Assembly (NCBI GenBank): GCA_030040215.1
Contig: JASHUD010000189.1
Span: 1-11,143, forward strand
Origin: Methylovirgula sp.
Lineage (GTDB): Bacteria > Pseudomonadota > Alphaproteobacteria > Rhizobiales > Beijerinckiaceae
Reading direction: 5' to 3'
Length of the DNA: 11,143 nt
In this document: positions 7,098 to 11,143 of the stretch, piece by piece
How positions within the stretch are numbered: position 1 is the first letter of the stretch
How the letters are laid out: each line of letters opens with the position of its first letter
The notes under the pieces: model-generated
Database searches by the model: none
Told to the model about the DNA's origin: nothing
What the model saw: only the letters and a program-made list of their open reading frames with translations
Translations under genes and position numbers: made by a program

Positions 7098-7430
7098 TCA
7101 CGCCGTTTCGAGAAAGGTCCGGCCAAGCCGGTCTTCGACTTCGACAATCCAAAGATCGACATCGAAGGCGATCTCGCGCCTGAGCCGGTCGTCGGCGGCC
7201 GCCGTATCGATCCAGTCGGCGGCGTGAAGCCGGCCGAAGCGCCGCTCGCCGCTTCCCACCTCGCTCTGCGGCGCCGGGCCGTACAACGCGCCGCTGCCGT
7301 CGAGCCGGTCGATCTTGACAAAAATCGCCCCTGCTTCCGCCGCGCCGCGGCGGCGCAGCACCGCGCTGACGCCGGCCGTCGCGCACCGGCGCAGATAGGC
7401 CGCAACCCAAAAATCGCTTCTGATCCGCAT
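7098..7430 (-). CDS. DUF1491 family protein
   Basis: 110 residues from ATG 7430. The frame runs back to 7532, but the family begins with a short MR(I/L)(R/K)S-type start followed by W and an arginine-rich helix, as in MRIRSDFWVAAYLRRC here. Other family features are AVLRRRGAAEAGAIFVKIDR, LYGPAP, and a C-terminal half ending DVDLWIVEVEDRLGRTFLE. The length is normal for the family. DUF1491 proteins are small cytoplasmic alphaproteobacterial proteins of unknown function, and no catalytic motif can be pointed to. The ribosome site is weak: the purine run CAGGG directly abuts the ATG. It is divergent from pit, and the two starts are 184 bp apart. It may be cotranscribed with the 67-residue gene downstream. 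Confidence 0.85.
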   Translation of the reverse strand: MRIRSDFWVAAYLRRCATAGVSAVLRRRGAAEAGAIFVKIDRLDGSGALYGPAPQSEVGSGERRFGRLHAADWIDTAAADDRLRREIAFDVDLWIVEVEDRLGRTFLETA

Positions 7431-7462
7431 CCCTGTTCTGTCTTTTCGGCAACAGCACTGAA

Positions 7463-7474
7463 AAATTGCAATTT
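7463..7474. repeat. 12-base perfect AT-rich palindrome
   Basis: AAATTGCAATTT, a perfect palindrome in an otherwise GC-rich region. It lies 33-44 bases upstream of the DUF1491 start and 141-152 bases upstream of pit. The position fits an operator or promoter element in the divergent region. No regulator can be named. Confidence 0.4.
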
Positions 7475-7556
7475 CCTCCACGCCGCGATTTGCACCCGAT
7501 AGCGCAACGCCGACAACGGCTAAGCCAGCCACGCGCCGTTTCAGCCCGGGGGCACG

Positions 7557-7574
7557 CTGTCACAAAACTGCAAT
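7557..7574 (+). promoter_or_regulatory. Pho-box-like site (candidate PhoB binding site) upstream of pit
   Basis: CTGTCAC-AAAA-CTGCAAT. The PhoB site is two 7-base direct repeats, CTGTCAT, separated by an AT-rich 4-base spacer. This site matches 11 of the 14 repeat positions and has an all-A spacer. It ends 40 bases before the pit ATG. The gene it precedes is a phosphate transporter, which makes a chance match less likely. Whether PhoB would activate or repress here cannot be read from the sequence. Confidence 0.6.
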
Positions 7575-7601
7575 CGACCTCGGCTTGGTTAACGCGTCCT
7601 C

Positions 7602-7606
7602 AGGAG
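7602..7606 (+). promoter_or_regulatory. ribosome binding site deciding the pit start
   Basis: AGGAG, 8 bases before ATG 7615. It supports this start over the in-frame TTG at 7585. Confidence 0.8.
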
Positions 7607-7614
7607 ACGCGTCC

Positions 7615-9228
7615 ATGACTTCCCTTTCTTCCGTTGACGTATTGCCGGCCGAGAGCCCGAAGCCTCAGCTCGATCATCCCCTCGATATACGGGCCGTCCT
7701 CGTCTTTCTGGCGATCGTGGGCTGCGGTCTGTTCTTCGCAGCCTACAGCATTCACAGCGACGTCGAGGCGACCGGCACGGCGGTCAAAAGCCTCGTTCCC
7801 TTTTTCCTGCTTGGCGTTGCGTTGGTGATCGCGCTGAGCTTCGAATTCGTCAATGGCTTCCATGACACGGCGAACGCGGTGGCGACCGTCATTTACACCC
7901 ATTCGCTACCTGCCCCGATCGCCGTGGTATGGTCCGGCTGTTTCAATTTTTTGGGCGTGCTCTGGTCGACCGGCGCGGTTGCTTTCGGCATCGTCTCTCT
8001 ACTGCCGGTCGAACTCATTCTTCAGGTCGGCTCGCAGGCGGGATTTGCCATGGTCTTCGCCATGCTGATTGCCGCCATCATCTGGAATCTCGGCACGTGG
8101 TGGCTGGGCCTGCCGGCGTCGAGCTCGCATACGTTGATCGGCTCGATCATCGGGGTCGGCGTCGCCAATGCCCTGATGCGCGGCCGCGACGGCACTTCCG
8201 GCGTCGATTGGGGCAAAGCGACCGAGATCGGCTATGCGCTGCTGTTCTCGCCCATCGTCGGGTTCATCTGCGCGGCATTGCTGTTGTTGATCTTCAAGGC
8301 GGTGATCCGCAAGCCCGAACTTTACAAAGAGCCGAAGGGCAACGCCGCGCCGCCGCCCTGGGTGCGCGGCCTTCTGATCCTGACCTGCACGGGCGTGTCC
8401 TTCGCGCACGGCTCGAACGACGGGCAGAAGGGCATGGGCCTCATCATGCTGATCCTGATCGGCACGGTGCCCACCGCCTACGCGCTCAATCGCGCCGTGC
8501 CCGCGCATCACGTGCAAACCTTCATTGCCGCCTCCGATGCCGCCGCGAAGGTCGTGGAAACAAAGGCCGCGGGCTACGATGTGCTCGGCGATCCGCGCCC
8601 CGCCGTCACCGATTACATCGCCCGCCACGAACTTAACGAAGGCACCTATCCCTCGCTCGCGGTACTCATCCAAAGTATTGCCAAAGAGGTCGGAGGTTAT
8701 AGCTCGCTGAGCAAAGTGCCGGCCGACCAGGTCGCCAACACGCGCAACGATATGTATCTCGCTTCCGAGGCGGTCCGCGTACTTTCCAAGGACCACGCCG
8801 CCGACCTGACGCCGGCGCAAGTGAAAACGCTCTCCGCGTATAAGAAGGAACTCGATCTTTCGACGAAATTCATTCCAATATGGGTGAAGATCTGCGTCGC
8901 GCTTGCCTTGGGGCTCGGCACGATGATCGGCTGGAAGCGCATCGTCGTCACGGTGGGCGAGAAGATCGGCAAAGAGCATTTGACCTATGGCCAAGGCGCC
9001 GCCGCCGAACTCGTCGCCATGGGCACCATTTTCGCGGCCGACAATTTCGGTCTGCCGGTTTCGACAACCCACGTTCTCTCCTCGGGCGTCGCCGGCACGA
9101 TGGCGGCAAACGGCTCGGGGCTGCAACTTGCCACCCTGCGCAACATCGCCACGGCCTGGGTGCTGACGCTGCCTTGCGCCGTCCTGCTTTCCGCCAGCCT
9201 CTACTGGATTTTCCGGCAGATTTTCTGA
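7615..9228 (+). CDS. pit: low-affinity inorganic phosphate transporter, PitA type
   Basis: 537 residues from ATG 7615. It is an inner-membrane secondary transporter. Pit proteins take up phosphate as a neutral metal-phosphate complex together with protons. Family repeats are FVNGFHDTANAVATVIYT (about 78-95), GLPASSSHTLIGSIIG (165-180), SFAHGSNDGQKGMGLIML (262-279) and GLPVSTTHVLSSGVAGTM (479-496), the last two in the inverted second half. Between the halves is a long hydrophilic loop (about 291-418) like that of E. coli PitA (499 residues). This sets it apart from the shorter rhizobial Pit that sits beside a DUF47/PhoU-like partner. No DUF47 gene is present here. An extra N-terminal segment (about 1-60) holds one more predicted membrane helix (RAVLVFLAIVGCGLFFAAY). 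A Pho-box-like site lies upstream and a strong terminator follows, so the gene is probably transcribed alone. Confidence 0.95.
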   Translation: MTSLSSVDVLPAESPKPQLDHPLDIRAVLVFLAIVGCGLFFAAYSIHSDVEATGTAVKSLVPFFLLGVALVIALSFEFVNGFHDTANAVATVIYTHSLPAPIAVVWSGCFNFLGVLWSTGAVAFGIVSLLPVELILQVGSQAGFAMVFAMLIAAIIWNLGTWWLGLPASSSHTLIGSIIGVGVANALMRGRDGTSGVDWGKATEIGYALLFSPIVGFICAALLLLIFKAVIRKPELYKEPKGNAAPPPWVRGLLILTCTGVSFAHGSNDGQKGMGLIMLILIGTVPTAYALNRAVPAHHVQTFIAASDAAAKVVETKAAGYDVLGDPRPAVTDYIARHELNEGTYPSLAVLIQSIAKEVGGYSSLSKVPADQVANTRNDMYLASEAVRVLSKDHAADLTPAQVKTLSAYKKELDLSTKFIPIWVKICVALALGLGTMIGWKRIVVTVGEKIGKEHLTYGQGAAAELVAMGTIFAADNFGLPVSTTHVLSSGVAGTMAANGSGLQLATLRNIATAWVLTLPCAVLLSASLYWIFRQIF

Positions 9229-9244
9229 GCAGTCTCAGACGCCG

Positions 9245-9271
9245 AAAAGGCCGGCCTCGGGCCGGCTTTTT
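9245..9271 (+). terminator. intrinsic terminator after pit
   Basis: The stem GCCGGCC (9250-9256), loop TCG and GGCCGGC (9260-9266) are followed by five T. The preceding AAAA extends the pairing with the T-run. It begins 17 bases after the pit stop. It is the clearest terminator in the window and isolates pit from the dipeptidase gene. Confidence 0.9.
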
Positions 9272-9338
9272 CTTGCCGCCTTTGCGCCACTTCGTCCGCC
9301 GCGATAAAGAAAGGGCCTGATTCCGGAAGGGACGCGGA

Positions 9339-10715
9339 ATGGCCCGACTCGACGCGGCGCTGGCCAAGATCGATGCCAATCTCGACGCGGCGCTCGCCCG
9401 GCTTTTTGCGTTGCTGGCGATCCCTACGATCTCGACCGATCCGGCCTACGTGCGCGAGGTCGAACGGACGGCCGAATGGCTCGTCGCCGAGCTGCGGGGC
9501 CTTGGCTTCGAGGCATCGGTGCGTCCGACGACGGGCCATCCGATGGTGGTGGCCAAGGCGACGCGCGCCAATACTCCGCATGTGCTCTTCTACGGCCACT
9601 ACGATGTGCAGCCGCCCGATCCCGTCGAGCTTTGGGATAGTCCGCCATTCGAAGCGCGTTTGGTCGAAACGCCGGAAGGCAAGCGCATCGTCGGGCGCGG
9701 CGCATCCGACGATAAGGGCCAGCTCATGACCTTCGTCGAAGCCTGCCGGGCTTTCCAGGAATCCGGCGGCCTGCCCTGCTCCGTCACCATCCTATTGGAA
9801 GGCGAGGAAGAGACGGGTTCGCCTTCGCTGCCGGCTTTCCTCGCCGAAAATCGCGCCGAACTCAAAGCCGATATCGCGCTTGCCTGCGACACCGGCATGT
9901 GGGACCGGCAGACGCCGGCAATCAGCGTCATGCTGCGCGGTCTGGTGCTCGAAGAGGTGGTTCTTCGCGGCGCCGACCGCGATCTTCATTCCGGGATGTT
10001 CGGCGGCCCGGCGATCAACCCCATCCACGTGCTCGCTTTGATCATTGCCGATCTGCACAACGAGGCGGGCCGCGTCGCCCTGCCCGGCTTTTACGAAGGC
10101 GTGACGGAACTGCCGGAAGAAATCGCCGAACAATGGCGCAAACTGCCGTTCGACGGCAGGCATTTTCTCGAAGAGGTCGGGCTTTCCGTGCCGGCCGGCG
10201 AAACCGGACGCAGCGTTCTCGAAATGATTTGGTCGCGGCCGACCTGCGACGTCAACGGGATCCTCGGCGGCTATACCGGCGAAGGTTCGAAGACCGTGTT
10301 GCCGGCGGAAGCGCGCGCCAAATTCTCCTTCCGCCTCGTCGGCGCGCAAGATCCGGAAAAAATCGTCGCGAGTTTCCGCAGCTTCGTAAAAGCGCGGCTG
10401 CCGGCCGATTGCCGCGCCGAATTCATTTCGCACGGCGCCTCGGGTGCGCGGCAATTGCCGATCGCTTCTCCGGCGCTCAGCAAAGCGCGCAAGGCGCTCA
10501 GCGAAGAATGGGGCAAAGACGCCGTGCTCGCCGGCTGCGGCGGCTCGATCCCGATCGTCGGCTCCTTCAAACGCGATCTCGGCATGGATACATTGATGGT
10601 CGGGTTCGCCCTCGATGACGACCGGATCCATTCGCCGAACGAGAAATACGAGCTTTCCTCCTTCCACAAGGGCGCGCGCAGCTGGGCGCGCATCCTGGCG
10701 GCGCTCGCCCCATGA
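9339..10715 (+). CDS. M20 family metallopeptidase (dipeptidase, carnosinase/CNDP-like)
   Basis: 458 residues from ATG 9339, with GGAAGG 8 bases before it. It should be a cytoplasmic two-zinc peptidase that releases amino acids from dipeptides or related substrates. Metal and catalytic residues are in place: His87 and Asp89 (GHYDVQPPDP), Asp124/Asp125 (GASDDKGQ), the Glu157-Glu158 pair (EGEEETGS, general base and ligand), Asp184 (LACDTG) and a C-terminal His431 (DRIHSPNE). His217 in RDLHSGMFGG lies in the dimerisation/lid domain and is typical of the carnosinase-like branch. That and the RGASDDKG form fit CNDP-type dipeptidases better than DapE or ArgE. The exact substrate cannot be told. There is no signal peptide. 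It lies between the pit terminator and the fhs leader and appears to be its own transcription unit. Confidence 0.93.
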   Translation: MARLDAALAKIDANLDAALARLFALLAIPTISTDPAYVREVERTAEWLVAELRGLGFEASVRPTTGHPMVVAKATRANTPHVLFYGHYDVQPPDPVELWDSPPFEARLVETPEGKRIVGRGASDDKGQLMTFVEACRAFQESGGLPCSVTILLEGEEETGSPSLPAFLAENRAELKADIALACDTGMWDRQTPAISVMLRGLVLEEVVLRGADRDLHSGMFGGPAINPIHVLALIIADLHNEAGRVALPGFYEGVTELPEEIAEQWRKLPFDGRHFLEEVGLSVPAGETGRSVLEMIWSRPTCDVNGILGGYTGEGSKTVLPAEARAKFSFRLVGAQDPEKIVASFRSFVKARLPADCRAEFISHGASGARQLPIASPALSKARKALSEEWGKDAVLAGCGGSIPIVGSFKRDLGMDTLMVGFALDDDRIHSPNEKYELSSFHKGARSWARILAALAP

Positions 10716-10943
10716 GCCGCGCCGGTTTTACGTGCAACCTCAATTACTAAGCAAACCATTTTCAAGATCGTTCCGGCACCGACGACGTAGAGAAATTGGC
10801 CGATGCCGGGAAGCGCGCCCGTCGGGTCTTGACCTTTTTCCGCGGTGACGGCAGGACCTCGCCACGCCGGGCGAGAACTTTTAATCTACATTGCGTTCTG
10901 GCGCGGCCGCGCCCGCAGCGGCCCAACCACGAGGATTGCGTCT
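10716..10943. promoter_or_regulatory. fhs upstream region
   Basis: 228 bp without a supported gene. It should hold the end of the dipeptidase transcript and the fhs promoter. Visible elements are TTGACC (10829-10834), a -35-like hexamer without a matching -10 at the right spacing, and an AT-rich patch ACTTTTAATCTACA (10877-10890). A 14-base palindrome lies at 10900-10913. GAGG (10931-10934) is the likely fhs ribosome site. No T-run terminator is evident behind the dipeptidase gene. Confidence 0.45.
10900..10913. repeat. 14-base GC palindrome in the fhs leader
   Basis: GGCGCGGCCGCGCC is its own reverse complement. It lies 31-44 bases before the fhs ATG. As a hairpin it would have almost no loop, so a protein-binding dyad or plain GC-rich chance are the likelier readings. 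Confidence 0.3.
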
Positions 10944-11143
10944 ATGCCGACCGACATCGAGATTGCCCGTGCCGCCAAACTCGAGCCGATTCTCACGATC
11001 GCCGAGCGCGCCGGCGTTCCGGCCGAAGCAATCCAGCCCTATGGCAAATATATCGGCAAAGTAGATTTGCATTTCCTCGCCGACGCACACGAGCGCGCCA
11101 AGAAACGGGCGAAGAGCAAGCTAATCCTCGTCACCGCCATCAA
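10944..11143 (+). CDS. fhs: formate-tetrahydrofolate ligase, N-terminal part (cut by window end)
   Basis: The first 66 codons are present. The enzyme joins formate to tetrahydrofolate using ATP, giving 10-formyltetrahydrofolate, and is cytoplasmic. The visible N-terminus, DIEIARAAKLEPILTIAERAGVPAEAIQPYGKYIGKVDL followed by KSKLILVTAI, is characteristic of the family. The nucleotide-binding loop that normally follows the VTAI stretch is just outside the window. ATG 10944 has GAGG 9 bases upstream, and the protein begins at the usual place for the family. In methylotrophic and other alphaproteobacteria this enzyme links formate to serine and purine metabolism. Nothing here shows which role applies. 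Confidence 0.95.
   Translation, partial: MPTDIEIARAAKLEPILTIAERAGVPAEAIQPYGKYIGKVDLHFLADAHERAKKRAKSKLILVTAI

Noticed and set aside
7042..7563. 173-codon - strand frame overlapping DUF1491
   Set aside because: Out of frame with the DUF1491 protein and arginine-rich without a motif. The DUF1491 frame shows the family pattern.
7999..9126. 375-codon open frame on the - strand opposite pit
   Set aside because: Antisense shadow of a clear transporter gene. The translation has low-complexity Arg/Asp/His composition and no recognisable family.
10815..10890. possible ZTP-type riboswitch before fhs
   Set aside because: fhs genes can carry this riboswitch, and GGGTCTTGACC and GCCGGGCG looked suggestive. 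However, the conserved CCGCCUGGGC element and the expected pairing are not present by eye.

Overview
The window is high-GC DNA with tight gene packing and GTG or ATG starts. Its gene families fit an alphaproteobacterium of the order Hyphomicrobiales (Rhizobiales): TadE/TadG pilus proteins, a DUF1491 protein, separate DUF1214 and DUF1254 genes, a UPF0260 (YcgN-type) protein and an fhs gene. The family within the order cannot be fixed from this sequence. I saw no RNA genes, insertion sequences, CRISPR arrays or phage genes. It reads as ordinary chromosome.

Layout. (1) 2-2464: the end of a Tad (tight adherence) pilus locus. Two TadE-family minor pilin-like genes lie on the + strand, the first cut by the window edge. 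A TadG-like protein with a von Willebrand A domain lies on the - strand, ending 7 bp from the second TadE gene. (2) 2702-3211 (-): a cysteine-rich UPF0260/YcgN protein. It is divergent from (3) 3364-6777 (+), a likely operon of a bifunctional class A penicillin-binding protein followed by two small membrane-anchored proteins, DUF1214 then DUF1254. (4) 6780-7430 (-): two small genes, a 67-residue hypothetical and a DUF1491 protein. (5) 7615-9228 (+): a PitA-type phosphate transporter with a Pho-box-like site just upstream and a strong intrinsic terminator after it. (6) 9339-10715 (+): an M20-family dipeptidase. (7) 10944-11143 (+): the start of formate-tetrahydrofolate ligase, cut by the right edge.

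Functionally, regions 1 and 3 are cell-envelope genes (pilus assembly, peptidoglycan synthesis). Regions 5-7 are housekeeping uptake and metabolism (phosphate, peptides, one-carbon units) and look like separate transcription units. No clearly new system is evident. The points most worth a second look are the Pho-box-like site at pit, the separate DUF1214/DUF1254 gene pair behind the penicillin-binding protein, and the TadG protein with an intact metal site and a CxxxCH motif. All family assignments rest on recognising motifs by eye, without database searches.
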